A stretch of DNA of 64,000 nucleotides, taken from contig CAVQJJ010000002.1 in assembly GCA_963712835.1 (NCBI GenBank), forward strand, positions 953,032 through 1,017,031, in the 5' to 3' direction. Shown piece by piece: positions 8,793-20,121 of this stretch. Position numbers and translations under genes: made by a program. The notes below the pieces were generated by a model. That model had not been told where the DNA came from and made no database searches. It saw nothing but the letters and a program-made list of their open reading frames with translations. Origin of the DNA: DATARH01 sp963712835. GTDB taxonomy: Bacteria; Pseudomonadota; Alphaproteobacteria; ATCC43930; CGMCC-115725. Positions within the stretch are counted from its first letter, which is position 1. The number at the start of each line of letters is the position of its first letter.

Positions 8793-9188
8793 ATGCCGAA
8801 GCAACAGATTCGTTCCGACAGGCTACGCCAGCCGGGCGGCGTGTTCTCCCACGCGACGATGATCGAGGCGCGGGGGCGGCTGGTGTTTATCTCCGGCATG
8901 GTGGCGCGCCGTGCCGACGGCTCGATCGCCGGCGTAGGCGACATCGAGGCGCAGACCCGGCAGGTCTGCGAGAACCTCAAAGCGGCGGTTGAGGCCGCGG
9001 GCGGGACGATGGACGATATCTGCCGGGTCGATGTTTACATCCGCAATATGGAGCAATTCGACGCGATACACCGGGTGCGCCGCGCGTATTTTCGCGAGCC
9101 GCTGCCGGCTTCGACGATGGTCGAGGTCGTCAAGATGACGCATCCCGACTACCTGATCGAAATCAGCGCGATCGCCGTGATCCCCTAA
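8793..9188 (+). CDS. RidA family protein (enamine/imine deaminase fold)
   Basis: A 131-residue YjgF/YER057c/UK114 protein. The start at ATG 8793 follows a GGAGG at 8783-8787. It has the usual elements FISGMVARRADGSIAG, QTRQVCENLKAAVEAAGG and the end strand with MVEVVKMTHPDYLIEIS. RidA proper uses an arginine near residue 105 in a V-x-R motif to deaminate 2-aminoacrylate. Here the equivalent strand reads STMVEVVKM, so it is better called a RidA-family member than RidA itself. It lies just upstream of coxG and may belong to that transcription unit or stand alone. Confidence 0.82.
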   Translation: MPKQQIRSDRLRQPGGVFSHATMIEARGRLVFISGMVARRADGSIAGVGDIEAQTRQVCENLKAAVEAAGGTMDDICRVDVYIRNMEQFDAIHRVRRAYFREPLPASTMVEVVKMTHPDYLIEISAIAVIP

Positions 9189-9258
9189 GCCGCGCGATGA
9201 CGTTGCAATTCACCGGGCCGCGGCTCAGACTTTAGTCGTCAAATAGAGGAAATCATTT

Positions 9259-9732
9259 ATGGAAATGCATGGCGAGCTGCGCATCCCGGCACCCCGCGCG
9301 GAAGTCTGGGAAAAGCTCAACGATCCGGAGACGCTGAAGAATTGCATTCCCGGTTGCGAGACCGTCGAGAAGGTTTCGGACACCGAATTCACCGCCAAGG
9401 TCGTCGCGCGGGTCGGTCCGGTAAAGGCGAGCTTCTTGGGCAAGGTGACGCTGACCGACCTCGTGCCGCCGGAAAGCTACACGATCACCGGCGAAGGCAC
9501 CGGCGGGGTCGCCGGATTCGCCAAAGGGAGCGCCAAGGTCTCGCTCGACGATGCCGGCGCGGAGACCGTGCTGCGCTATGGGGTGCAGGCACAGGTCGGC
9601 GGCAAGCTGGCGCAGATCGGCTCGCGGCTCATCGACGCCACCTCGCGCAAGATGGCCGACGATTTCTTCAATCGCTTTCTCAATGTCATGAGCCCGGCGG
9701 CCGCGACCGCGACTAACGCCACAGCGTCATAA
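9259..9732 (+). CDS. coxG: CoxG-like SRPBCC protein, carbon monoxide dehydrogenase subunit G family
   Basis: A 157-residue START/SRPBCC-fold protein with the CoxG pattern: MHGELRIPAPRAEVWEKLNDPETLKNCIPGCE at the start and YGVQAQVGGKLAQIGSRLID near the end. CoxG is thought to tether CO dehydrogenase to the membrane. The classic protein has a C-terminal hydrophobic extension; this copy stops soon after the domain (SPAAATATNATAS) and lacks one, so any anchoring would need another route. It is first in the G-S-L-M order and has an AGAGGA ribosome site. Confidence 0.88.
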   Translation: MEMHGELRIPAPRAEVWEKLNDPETLKNCIPGCETVEKVSDTEFTAKVVARVGPVKASFLGKVTLTDLVPPESYTITGEGTGGVAGFAKGSAKVSLDDAGAETVLRYGVQAQVGGKLAQIGSRLIDATSRKMADDFFNRFLNVMSPAAATATNATAS

Positions 9733-9848
9733 CTTACTGTATATAACGCGTTTTATGACGTTTCAGGCGCCTTGACCCGGCGCCTGCGGCGCAGGAAACT
9801 CGCGGCCCAGCGGCGGCTGTCCGCGGCCTGCGACGAGGGGAGGTTTCA

Positions 9849-10337
<489 letters not shown>

Positions 10338-10342
10338 CCGCC

Positions 10343-12715
<2,373 letters not shown>

Positions 12716-12726
12716 GGAGAGCAGCG

Positions 12727-13521
12727 ATGTACGAATTCGACTATCAGAAGGCGGCCAGCCTCGAAGACGCCGCGAAATTCCTCGCCGGTCATGAAGACGC
12801 CAAGCTCGTCGCGGGCGGGATGACCCTGATCCCAACCTTGAAGCAGCGTCTCGCCAAACCGACCGACCTGATCGACCTCGCTTCGCTCCCGGGCCTCAAG
12901 GGCATCAAGGAGGAAGGCGGCGGACTGACGATTGGCGCGATGACCCGACACATCGAGGTCAACCGGTCGGATATCGTCAAGCGCGTGATCCCGGCCCTCG
13001 CCGAGATGGCCGGGATGATCGGCGATCCGGCGGTGCGCAATCGCGGCACGATCGGCGGCTCGATCTCGAACAACGACCCGGCCGCGGATTATCCGGCCGC
13101 GCTGGTCGCGCTGGGCGCGGCGGTCGTTACCGCCAAGCGGGAAATCCCCGCCGAAGACTTCTTTACCGGGATGTTCGAAACCGCGCTGGCGCAGGACGAA
13201 ATCGTCACCGCGGTCAAATTTCCCAGGCCGCAGGTTGGAGCGTACCAGAAGTTCCGTAACCCCGCGTCGCGGTACGCGATTGTTGGCGTGTTCGTCGCTC
13301 GCACCGGCTCGGGCGTTCGTGTCGCGGTGACCGGCGCCGGTCCTTGCGTCTTCCGTGTGCCCGAGATGGAGGCAGCGCTGGCGAAGTCATTCTCCGCCGA
13401 CGCGATCAAGGACATCGCGATCCCGGATGACGGGCTCAACACCGACATCCACGCCAGCGCCGAATATCGCGCGCATCTGGTCAATGTGATGGCGCGGCGC
13501 GCCGTGGCGGCCTGCGCGTAA
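12727..13521 (+). CDS. coxM: CO dehydrogenase-like medium subunit, FAD-binding
   Basis: From ATG 12727 the product is 264 aa; the open frame upstream overlaps coxL. The FAD-binding domain shows the AGGMTLIPTLKQRL pyrophosphate loop and the IGDPAVRNRGTIGGSISNNDPAADYPAA segment, both standard for CoxM/XdhB proteins, followed by the CO_deh_flav_C domain. It accepts electrons from the iron-sulfur subunit and passes them on to the respiratory chain. The gene order S-L-M here differs from the classical M-S-L order of form I operons. Confidence 0.93.
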   Translation: MYEFDYQKAASLEDAAKFLAGHEDAKLVAGGMTLIPTLKQRLAKPTDLIDLASLPGLKGIKEEGGGLTIGAMTRHIEVNRSDIVKRVIPALAEMAGMIGDPAVRNRGTIGGSISNNDPAADYPAALVALGAAVVTAKREIPAEDFFTGMFETALAQDEIVTAVKFPRPQVGAYQKFRNPASRYAIVGVFVARTGSGVRVAVTGAGPCVFRVPEMEAALAKSFSADAIKDIAIPDDGLNTDIHASAEYRAHLVNVMARRAVAACA

Positions 13522-13577
13522 CGGGAACGTTCGTCGAGCAGCGCGCCTAAGACAGCTCGCCACATTGGGAGAATACC

Positions 13578-13997
13578 GTGCGCAGCTTGAAGACAATCGC
13601 CGCGGCCGGGCTCGCGCTGACCCTGTTCGGCGGCGCGGCACTGGCCGACACCGTGAAGTTCACCGTCGACCTCATCCCCGACAAGCAGGGTGGGCCCGGT
13701 AAGGGCACGGCGAAATTCTCGGTCGACACGGCGAGCAAGACGCTGACTGGGACGATCGAGTATTCCGGACTGTCGGCACCGCCGCAAATGGCCGCGTTCC
13801 TGTCACCGCCCGAAAAGCAGGGTGGCAACCCCGGCACGTTGCCGATCCAGCTTCCGGCAAAAGCCGCGAGCCCGATCGACGTCAAAATGCAAATGCCCCC
13901 CGCCGCCATCGACGGGCTTAAGGGCGGCGAATGGATGTTGTTGCTCGGCACCAAGCAGGCACCGGAAATCGGCGGCGAGGTCAAACCGGCGCAATAA
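13578..13997 (+). CDS. Exported CHRD-domain protein
   Basis: A 139-residue protein from a GTG start, with a signal peptide (KTIAAAGLALTLFGGAALA, cleavage before DTVKF). The mature part fits the CHRD domain: KGTAKFSVDTASKTLTGTIEYSGL, a PEKQGGNPG turn and the ending LKGGEWMLLLGT...GGEV. Bacterial CHRD proteins are exported and of unknown role. It lies 56 bp after coxM in the same direction, so it could be a periplasmic partner of the cox system, but that is inference. Its last 17 bp overlap the end of the disrupted vapC on the other strand. Confidence 0.75.
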   Translation: MRSLKTIAAAGLALTLFGGAALADTVKFTVDLIPDKQGGPGKGTAKFSVDTASKTLTGTIEYSGLSAPPQMAAFLSPPEKQGGNPGTLPIQLPAKAASPIDVKMQMPPAAIDGLKGGEWMLLLGTKQAPEIGGEVKPAQ

Positions 13998-14394
13998 GGC
14001 TGGCATCAGCCCAGCCAAACGATGCATTCGCGCCTAGCGCGGCAAAGCGCCGGTGGGCTGTCACGACATACGTCTGATGCTGGATCGCAACCGCGAGATA
14101 AAGGCAGTCTTATACGGGATGATTCAACGCGGCCGCCATCCGCAGTGCTGCCGGGACATATGGCTCTACCGCGAGCGAAGTGACGGGAGCGTTCGACAAT
14201 TCTTCCAGGCGCGCAGCAGCTTGGTCGACGGACATTTCCCCCCGAATGTGCCTCTTCCAAATCGCGTTAGCTGCCTCGACCAGCCACAATGCTGGAGCGA
14301 TTAGGCGTTCGGACCTGAGTTCGCTTGCCAATTCGCTCATACTTTCCGGCAAGACCCACTGCACGGTCACCGAAGCGTCGACGACAATCGTCAC
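13981..14394 (-). pseudogene. vapC: VapC-type PIN-domain toxin interrupted by an in-frame stop
   Basis: The frame from 14394 encodes a PIN domain: IVVDASV with the first acidic residue and LVEAANAIWKR with the second. It stops at a TAA (14110-14112) after 94 residues, ending ALNHPV. Reading past this codon, the same frame continues with DCLYLAVAIQHQTYVVTAHRRFAALG to a TGA at 13981-13983, giving a normal 137-residue VapC. Homologues have NHPVYDCLYLA, so a Tyr codon (TAT) has become TAA. The stop removes the third acidic residue of the RNase site. The start overlaps vapB by 4 bp. Confidence 0.82.
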
Positions 14395-14609
14395 CGTTGG
14401 TCACGATCTTCGCGAATAAGATCAGTGGAATCGCCGGAAATACGTCCTCGCAGTTCCTCACGTAGCTTAGCTGCTCGTTCCCAGAACCCCTCGCGATCTG
14501 GGCACAAAGTTTCCGCAAGAATGTGACGGTGCTCAGCCTCTGCGCTTCTGCCGTGTGCGGCAGCCCTCTTCTTCAGTTCCTCAACGACGTCCGACGGGAC
14601 GTCGCGCAC
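14391..14609 (-). CDS. vapB: VapB/FitA-like ribbon-helix-helix antitoxin
   Basis: A 72-residue protein from a GTG at 14609. The DVPSDVVEELKKRAAAHGRSAEAEHRHILAE segment is the FitA-type DNA-binding antitoxin pattern (normally IRNVPDEVxEALKxRAAxxGRSxEAExRxIL). The usual first strand (MA-x-ITIRN) is not recognisable in frame upstream, so the N-terminus may be shortened. The C-terminal half would thread into the VapC active site. Overlap with the toxin gene (4 bp) and the toxin's reading-frame stop suggest a decaying module. Confidence 0.75.
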   Translation of the reverse strand: MRDVPSDVVEELKKRAAAHGRSAEAEHRHILAETLCPDREGFWERAAKLREELRGRISGDSTDLIREDRDQR

Positions 14610-14688
14610 GAGCTCCGAGTGAGCTCTGCAAATTCATTCGCAAGGTAGCGTCGTCCCCTCGAGTACACTAACTTAACCGACCATAAGG

Positions 14689-14719
14689 ATCCCTCTCCCG
14701 TTTCCCGGAGAGGGATTTT
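14689..14719 (+). terminator. Hairpin plus T-run, terminator-like, upstream of coxD
   Basis: ATCCCTCTCC (14689-14698) pairs perfectly with GGAGAGGGAT (14707-14716) across an 8-base loop and is followed by TTTT on the + strand. It would stop rightward transcription arriving from the coxM/CHRD side, so coxD probably has its own promoter in the 20 bp that remain, or the structure is only a partial stop. Similar CCCTCTCC hairpins also occur as dispersed intergenic repeats in alphaproteobacteria. Confidence 0.5.
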
Positions 14720-14738
14720 GTTGCGAACCGGACACTGG

Positions 14739-15674
14739 ATGGCCACGTCGAAAACCCCTGCCCTGCCCGCTTCGGTCGATGCCACGCTCGCGATGCTGGG
14801 GAGTGCCGATTACGTCGCCGACCGTAGCCTTGCGACCGCGGTGCATCTCGCGCTGCACCTGAAGCGGCCGCTGTTTCTCGAGGGCGAGGCCGGGGTCGGC
14901 AAGACCGAGATTGCCAAGGTGCTGGCGAGCGCGCTCGGCCGCAAGCTGATCCGTCTGCAATGCTACGAGGGGCTCGACGTCGCCTCGGCCGTCTACGAGT
15001 GGGATTACGCGCGGCAGATGATCGAAATCCGCCTCGCCGAGGCGGGCGACGAGGATCGTACGGAGATCGAGAGCACGATCTTTTCCGACCGGTTCCTGAT
15101 CAAGCGGCCGTTGTTGCAAGCGCTGGAACCGGAGATCGCGGGCGCGCCGGTGTTGCTGATTGACGAATTGGATCGAACCGACGAGCCGTTTGAAGCTTAC
15201 CTATTGGAATTGCTCTCGGATTTTCAGGTCACGATCCCCGAGATCGGCACGCTCCACGCCGAGCATCCGCCGATCGTCGTCATCACTTCGAACCGCACGC
15301 GCGAAATCCACGACGCGCTGAAGCGGCGCTGCTTCTACTACTGGGTCGACTACCCGAATGCTGAACGGGAGCTCGAAATCCTCGGAAAGAAAGCGCCGGG
15401 AGCCGCGCCCGAGCTGTCGCACGCGGTCGTCGGGTTTGTCCAGAAGCTGCGCAAGATGGATTTGTTCAAGCTTCCCGGTATCGCCGAGACCATCGACTGG
15501 ACCGAGGCGTTGATGCAGTTGGACGTGCTCGAGCTGACCCCGAACGCGATCAACGACACGCTCGGCGTGCTTCTCAAATACCAGGACGACATTGCCCGCA
15601 TTCAGGGCAGCGAGGCGGCGCGCCTGCTCGACCAGGTCAAGTCCGAGCTCGCCGCCGCGCCGCGCGGCGCCTGA
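14739..15674 (+). CDS. coxD: CoxD-like MoxR-type AAA+ ATPase
   Basis: From ATG 14739 the product is 311 aa. Walker A is GEAGVGKT (residues 49-56) and Walker B is VLLIDELDR, followed by the sensor segment VITSNRTREIHDALKRRC. CoxD is the chaperone-like ATPase that builds the active centre of CO dehydrogenase, in concert with the VWA protein CoxE encoded next. The stop of coxD overlaps the coxE start by one base (TGATG), so the pair is translationally coupled. Confidence 0.9.
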   Translation: MATSKTPALPASVDATLAMLGSADYVADRSLATAVHLALHLKRPLFLEGEAGVGKTEIAKVLASALGRKLIRLQCYEGLDVASAVYEWDYARQMIEIRLAEAGDEDRTEIESTIFSDRFLIKRPLLQALEPEIAGAPVLLIDELDRTDEPFEAYLLELLSDFQVTIPEIGTLHAEHPPIVVITSNRTREIHDALKRRCFYYWVDYPNAERELEILGKKAPGAAPELSHAVVGFVQKLRKMDLFKLPGIAETIDWTEALMQLDVLELTPNAINDTLGVLLKYQDDIARIQGSEAARLLDQVKSELAAAPRGA

Positions 15675-16894
15675 TGTCGGACGCCGCCGAACCAGACGGC
15701 CGGCTCGTCGCCAATCTGATGCATTTCGCGCGTACCTTGCGCGCCGCCGGACTGCCGGTCGGCCCGGGCAAGGTCATCGACGCAGTTGCCGCAGTAAGAG
15801 CGGTCGGCATTACCAATCGCGCTGATTTCTACTGGACGCTGCACGCGGTGTTCGTCAACCGGCCGGACCAGCGGGCGCTCTTCGACCAGGCGTTTCACGT
15901 CTTCTGGCGCAACCCCGAGCTGCTCAAGAAGATGATGTCGCTCGTTCTCCCGGAGATGAGCCTCGACCTGCCGGAAGACGAGAAGGGCGAGATGCTGCGC
16001 CGGCTGGCCGAAGCGCTGCACCCGCATCCCGAAGCGCGGGAGACCGGCGAGACCGAGCTCGAATTCGACGCGGCGATGACGTTTTCCGATCGCGAGCAAC
16101 TCCAGGGCATGGATTTCGAGAAAATGTCGCTGGACGAGCTGGCGGATGCGAAGGCGGCGATCGCGCGGCTCCAACTTCCCGGGCTCGATCGGCCGACGCG
16201 ACGCTTCGCACCCAACCCACGCGGCGCCCGTGCCGATATGCGCGCGACGTTACGTGCCGCGCTGCGTTCCGGCGGCATCATCGATCTGAAGCGCAAGAGC
16301 CGCCGGCTGCGCCCGCCGCCGCTGGTGGTGCTGTGCGACATTTCCGGCTCGATGAGCCGTTACAGCCGCATGTTCCTGCATTTCATGCATGCGATCACCA
16401 ATGATCGTGATCGCGTCTTCACCTTCGTTTTCGGCACGCGGCTCACCAACATCACCCGCTATCTACGCTTTAAGGATGTCGATCTGGCGCTTGATAAGGT
16501 CGCCGAGGCTGTCGCCGATTGGTCGGGAGGAACGCGCATCGGCCATTGCCTCGTCGACTTCAACCTGTTGTGGTCGCGGCGTGTTTTGGGCCAGGGTGCG
16601 ATCGTGGTGCTGATCACGGATGGCTTGGATCGCGATGTCGGCGTCGGCCTCGCGCATGAGATGGACCGGCTGCATCGCTCGTGCCGCCGGTTGATTTGGC
16701 TCAATCCGCTGTTGCGTTACGAGGGGTTCGAGCCAAAATCTTTGGGGATGAGGGCGATGTTGCCGCACGTCGACGAATTCCGTCCGGTGCACAATCTCGA
16801 AAGCCTCGAAACCCTGGTGACGGTGCTGAGCGCGCCGGCGCCGCGACGATTGACGGCAGCCTTACAGCTGCAAACGGGAGCGCGAGCAGCCTAG
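15674..16894 (+). CDS. coxE: CoxE-like von Willebrand factor A protein
   Basis: A 406-residue protein. The N-terminal half is the CoxE-specific helical region. The VWA domain begins near residue 215 with VVLCDISGSMSRYSR, giving the MIDAS triad start DxSxS at Asp222. Later VLITDGLDRD supplies the third MIDAS element. It partners the AAA+ ATPase CoxD in maturation of the molybdenum site. It follows directly from coxD and precedes the two XdhC-type genes. Confidence 0.9.
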   Translation: MSDAAEPDGRLVANLMHFARTLRAAGLPVGPGKVIDAVAAVRAVGITNRADFYWTLHAVFVNRPDQRALFDQAFHVFWRNPELLKKMMSLVLPEMSLDLPEDEKGEMLRRLAEALHPHPEARETGETELEFDAAMTFSDREQLQGMDFEKMSLDELADAKAAIARLQLPGLDRPTRRFAPNPRGARADMRATLRAALRSGGIIDLKRKSRRLRPPPLVVLCDISGSMSRYSRMFLHFMHAITNDRDRVFTFVFGTRLTNITRYLRFKDVDLALDKVAEAVADWSGGTRIGHCLVDFNLLWSRRVLGQGAIVVLITDGLDRDVGVGLAHEMDRLHRSCRRLIWLNPLLRYEGFEPKSLGMRAMLPHVDEFRPVHNLESLETLVTVLSAPAPRRLTAALQLQTGARAA

Positions 16895-16917
16895 GGCGAA
16901 GCCCGAAGGGAGAGACG

Positions 16918-17238
16918 ATGAGCGATCACGCGGAAATCCTGCAACAGGCGGCCGATTGGCGCCACGCCGGCAAGGGTGTGGCGCTGGCGACCGTAGTGAA
17001 GACCTGGGGCTCGTCGCCGCGGCCGGCCGGGGCAAAGCTCGCCGTCGCCGAGGACGGCGCTTTTGTCGGCTCGGTGTCGGGCGGCTGCGTTGAGGGTGCG
17101 GTGATCGAAGAGGCCCAAGTGGCGATCCGCGACGGCAAGCCCCGGCTCCTCGATTTCGGCGTCAGCGATGAGCAGGCTTGGGAAGTCGGCCTCGCCTGCG
17201 GCGGCAAGATCGAAATCTTTGTCGAGCCCGTCGAATGA
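16918..17238 (+). CDS. XdhC/CoxI family protein, N-terminal-domain form
   Basis: From ATG 16918 this is 107 residues and corresponds only to the first XdhC domain: LATVVKTWGSSPRPAGAKLAV, GSVSGGCVEGAVIEEA and the ending CGGKIEIFVEPVE. XdhC proteins bind molybdenum cofactor, help sulfurate it and hand it to molybdenum hydroxylases. The second domain is encoded separately by the next gene, which overlaps by 4 bp (ATGA). Split halves are known in cox clusters (CoxF/CoxI-like). An AGGGAGAG ribosome site precedes the ATG. Confidence 0.88.
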   Translation: MSDHAEILQQAADWRHAGKGVALATVVKTWGSSPRPAGAKLAVAEDGAFVGSVSGGCVEGAVIEEAQVAIRDGKPRLLDFGVSDEQAWEVGLACGGKIEIFVEPVE

Positions 17239-17933
17239 AGAGCCAATATCTCGACGCGGTGCTCGCCGCCAATACCGAGGGTCGCTCGGTCGCGCTGGCG
17301 ACCGACCTCAAATCTGGCGCGCAACTCTTTCTCGACGGCGACCAAGCCGAAGGCAATCTCGAACTCGACGAGATGTCCCTCGGCGCCATGCGCGAGGCTC
17401 TGCGCGCCGACCGCAATATATCGCTTGATACGACGCAGGGCCGAGTCTTTGTCCAGGTGTTCAGCCCGCCGCGTCGCTGCTTTGTGATCGGCGCGGTGCA
17501 TATCGCGCAACCGCTGGTGCCAATGCTGGCTGCGTGCGACTACAAGCCCATCGTCATCGATCCGCGCGGCGCTTGGGCCACCGAGGCGCGCTTTCCCGGC
17601 GTCGAGCTGTCGAGTGAGTGGCCGGACGAAGCGCTGGAGCGCATGAAGCCGGATCGGTCGTCCGCGGTCGTCGCGCTGACGCACGACCCCAAGATCGACG
17701 ATCCAGGCCTTATCGTTGCGCTGCGCTCGCCGGCGTTTTACATCGGCGCGCTCGGCTCGCGGCGGACCCATGCCAAGCGGCTGGAGCGGCTGGCCAAGGA
17801 AGGCTTTGGCGAAAACGAGCTGTCGCGCATTCACGGACCGATCGGGCTCAATATCGGCGGCGTGTCGCAGGCTGAAGTCGCCGTGTCGATCGTCGCGGAG
17901 ATGACGCAGGTGTTGCGTCGCGGCGAGGTATAG
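17235..17933 (+). CDS. XdhC/CoxF family protein, Rossmann-domain form
   Basis: From ATG 17235 the product is 232 aa. After a short N-terminal region, the XdhC Rossmann-like domain is clear: RRCFVIGAVHIAQPLVPMLA, VIDPRGAWA, ALTHDPKIDDPGL, YIGALGSRRTHAKRL and GLNIGGVSQAEVAVSI. It would complete the function of the N-terminal protein next to it in loading mature molybdenum cofactor into the CoxL-type subunit. The gene is 8 bp upstream of the moeA-mobA fusion. Confidence 0.9.
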   Translation: MKSQYLDAVLAANTEGRSVALATDLKSGAQLFLDGDQAEGNLELDEMSLGAMREALRADRNISLDTTQGRVFVQVFSPPRRCFVIGAVHIAQPLVPMLAACDYKPIVIDPRGAWATEARFPGVELSSEWPDEALERMKPDRSSAVVALTHDPKIDDPGLIVALRSPAFYIGALGSRRTHAKRLERLAKEGFGENELSRIHGPIGLNIGGVSQAEVAVSIVAEMTQVLRRGEV

Positions 17934-17941
17934 AGGCGCGG

Positions 17942-19594
17942 ATGCAGTTTGGCGAGGTCCCGGTCGAGCAGGCGGAAGGGGCGATTCTTGTCCACAGCCT
18001 GAGGCTCGGCAAGACGGCGCTCAGGAAAGGCCGAATCCTGTCGGCGACGGATCTCGCCGAGATCGAAGCAGCCGGGATCCACGAGATCACCGTCGTCCGC
18101 CTCGAACCCGGCGATGTGCGCGAAGACCCCGCCGCTGACCGCATCGCGGCCGCCGCGGCTGGCCCTGGGATCACGACCGCGCCCGCTTTCACCGGCCGCG
18201 CCAACCTCTTTGCCGAGGCGAAAGGGGTGCTGGTCTTTGATCGCGAGCAACTCGACCGGCTCAATCTGATCGACGAGGCGGTCACGCTCGGCACGCTGCC
18301 GCCTTATGCCGTTGTCGAGCCGAGGCAGATGGTGGCGACGGTAAAAATCATTCCCTTTGCCGTGCCCGAGGAAGCGGTCGCGCGCTGCGCCGCGATCGCG
18401 GCCGAGGGAGGCAAGCTGCTCCGTGTCGCGGCGTTCCGACCGCTCGCGATCGGGATGATCCAGACCCGACTTGCCGGCCTCAAAGAATCGATCCTCGACA
18501 AGACGCACGAGGTCACAATTAGGCGGCTCGATACGCTCGGCTGCAACCTCGCATTCGAACGCCGCTGTGCGCACAAAACGGGCGAGCTTGCCGAGCAGAT
18601 CGAAGCCGCGATTAAAGATATCGATATGCTGCTGATCCACGGCGCGTCGGCGATTGTCGACCGGCGCGATGTCATTCCCGCCGCAATCGAGGCTGCGGGC
18701 GGCACGATCGATCATTTCGGCATGCCGGTCGACCCCGGCAATTTGCTTTTGCTTGGCCGCCTTAGAAGCAAACCGGTGCTGGGCCTCCCCGGCTGCGCGC
18801 GCTCGCCAAAGATCAACGGGTTTGACTGGGTCCTCGAACGCCTGGTCGCGGGGCTGCCGGTTGGCCGGCGCGAGATCATGTCGATGGGCGCCGGCGGGCT
18901 CCTGGCGGAAATCCCCATGCGCGGCCTGAAGCGTGAGGAGGCCGGTGCGGCGCCCGCCTCGCGGCCGGTTGCCAAAGTCCCACCGGGCCCGCGCATCGCC
19001 GCGCTGCTGCTTGCAGCCGGCAAGTCGAGCCGCATGGGCGAGAACAAGATGCTCGCCGAGATCGATGGAAGGCCGATGGTCGCGCGCACCGCACAGCGAC
19101 TGCTGTCGTCGCGGGCGCGGCCAATCATCGCCGTGCTCGGCAACCGCGCCGACAATGTCGACGCGGCACTCGGCAAATTGCCGGTCGAACGTGTCATCAA
19201 CCTGGATTTCGCTGCGGGGCTTTCGACATCGCTCAAGCGCGGCCTCGCTGCTCTCCCCGATGAAGTCGACGGTGTGGTCGTTTGCCTCGCCGACATGCCG
19301 CTGATCGCCGGGCGCGACATCGACCGGCTGATCGGCGCGTTCAACCCGCTCGAAGGCCGCGCCATCATCGTGCCGACGCGGCGCGGCAAGCGCGGCAACC
19401 CAATCCTCTGGTCGCGCCAATTCATTCCCGAGATGATGGCGCTGTCGGGCGACAGCGGCGCGCGCAAGCTGATCGAAGACCACGCCGATCTCGTCACCGA
19501 GATTGAGATGGAGAACGACGCTATCTTTGTCGATATCGACACACCGCAAGCACTCGCCGAATTGCGCGAGCGGGTAAAGCCGAGCGCGGCTTAA
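17942..19594 (+). CDS. Molybdopterin-binding protein / molybdenum cofactor nucleotidyltransferase fusion
   Basis: A 550-residue two-domain protein. Residues 1-340 form a MoeA/MogA-type molybdopterin-binding region (LIHGASAIVDRRDVIPAAIEAAGG, then GMPVDPGNLLLLG). Residues from about 347 on are a MobA/MocA-like nucleotidyltransferase with the signature LLLAAGKSSRMGENKMLAEIDG, then LADMPLIAG and PTRRGKRGNPILW. It probably binds the pterin cofactor and attaches CMP (MocA-type), as needed for xanthine oxidase-family enzymes. The position at the end of the cox cluster supports cofactor maturation for CoxL. Confidence 0.88.
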   Translation: MQFGEVPVEQAEGAILVHSLRLGKTALRKGRILSATDLAEIEAAGIHEITVVRLEPGDVREDPAADRIAAAAAGPGITTAPAFTGRANLFAEAKGVLVFDREQLDRLNLIDEAVTLGTLPPYAVVEPRQMVATVKIIPFAVPEEAVARCAAIAAEGGKLLRVAAFRPLAIGMIQTRLAGLKESILDKTHEVTIRRLDTLGCNLAFERRCAHKTGELAEQIEAAIKDIDMLLIHGASAIVDRRDVIPAAIEAAGGTIDHFGMPVDPGNLLLLGRLRSKPVLGLPGCARSPKINGFDWVLERLVAGLPVGRREIMSMGAGGLLAEIPMRGLKREEAGAAPASRPVAKVPPGPRIAALLLAAGKSSRMGENKMLAEIDGRPMVARTAQRLLSSRARPIIAVLGNRADNVDAALGKLPVERVINLDFAAGLSTSLKRGLAALPDEVDGVVVCLADMPLIAGRDIDRLIGAFNPLEGRAIIVPTRRGKRGNPILWSRQFIPEMMALSGDSGARKLIEDHADLVTEIEMENDAIFVDIDTPQALAELRERVKPSAA

Positions 19595-19632
19595 TTACCA
19601 CATATCTCCTCGAACCCGTTCATGAAGAGGAG

Positions 19633-19977
19633 ATGGAGCCGAGTTCCGTTTATGGGCTGTTTGTGCGAGCGATGACCGAACGCAAGCAGATTGTTTGCAC
19701 CTATAGCGGCCTACACCGCGAAGTGTGTCCGATTATCTCGGGTTGGACCAAAGATGGCGTCGAGGCCGCCCTGACTGACCAATTTGCTGGCGGGACCAGC
19801 GATCCGGCAGGCTTGCCGCCCGGCGGCGACTGGAAGTTCATGCATCTGGTCGGGGAGAGGCCGTCGCATGCGGGCACCGCTCATTATACCTGCGTGAAAA
19901 TCGTCGATCTCGATGTCAATCCCGACGGTCCCTACAAGCCGCAGCGTCGATTGGGGGATCTCCTTCCAACCGATTAA
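19633..19977 (+). CDS. Hypothetical protein, 114 aa
   Basis: I do not recognise a named family. The sequence has a WYL-like beta-rich feel: an N-terminal VYGLFVRAMTERKQIVCTYSGLHREVCPIISG, then an FAGGTSDPAGLPPGGDWKFMHL segment seen in small conserved alphaproteobacterial proteins, and a C-terminal strand region. No signal peptide or membrane helix. GAGGAG lies directly against the ATG at 19633. The gene is 38 bp after the MoeA-MobA fusion and may simply be downstream of the cox unit. Confidence 0.65.
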   Translation: MEPSSVYGLFVRAMTERKQIVCTYSGLHREVCPIISGWTKDGVEAALTDQFAGGTSDPAGLPPGGDWKFMHLVGERPSHAGTAHYTCVKIVDLDVNPDGPYKPQRRLGDLLPTD

Positions 19978-20121
19978 AACTTTATCCGACGACGCTCCGT
20001 CGGCTCCTCTGCCATTGTCGTGATGGAGGGCAATAGTCACCTTCCCGGGGGCAGAGCTCCGGACCTCGATCTCCGTCGGGTGACGATTTGCACAAATAAC
20101 GCCTCAGCGCTGCTGCCTTGT

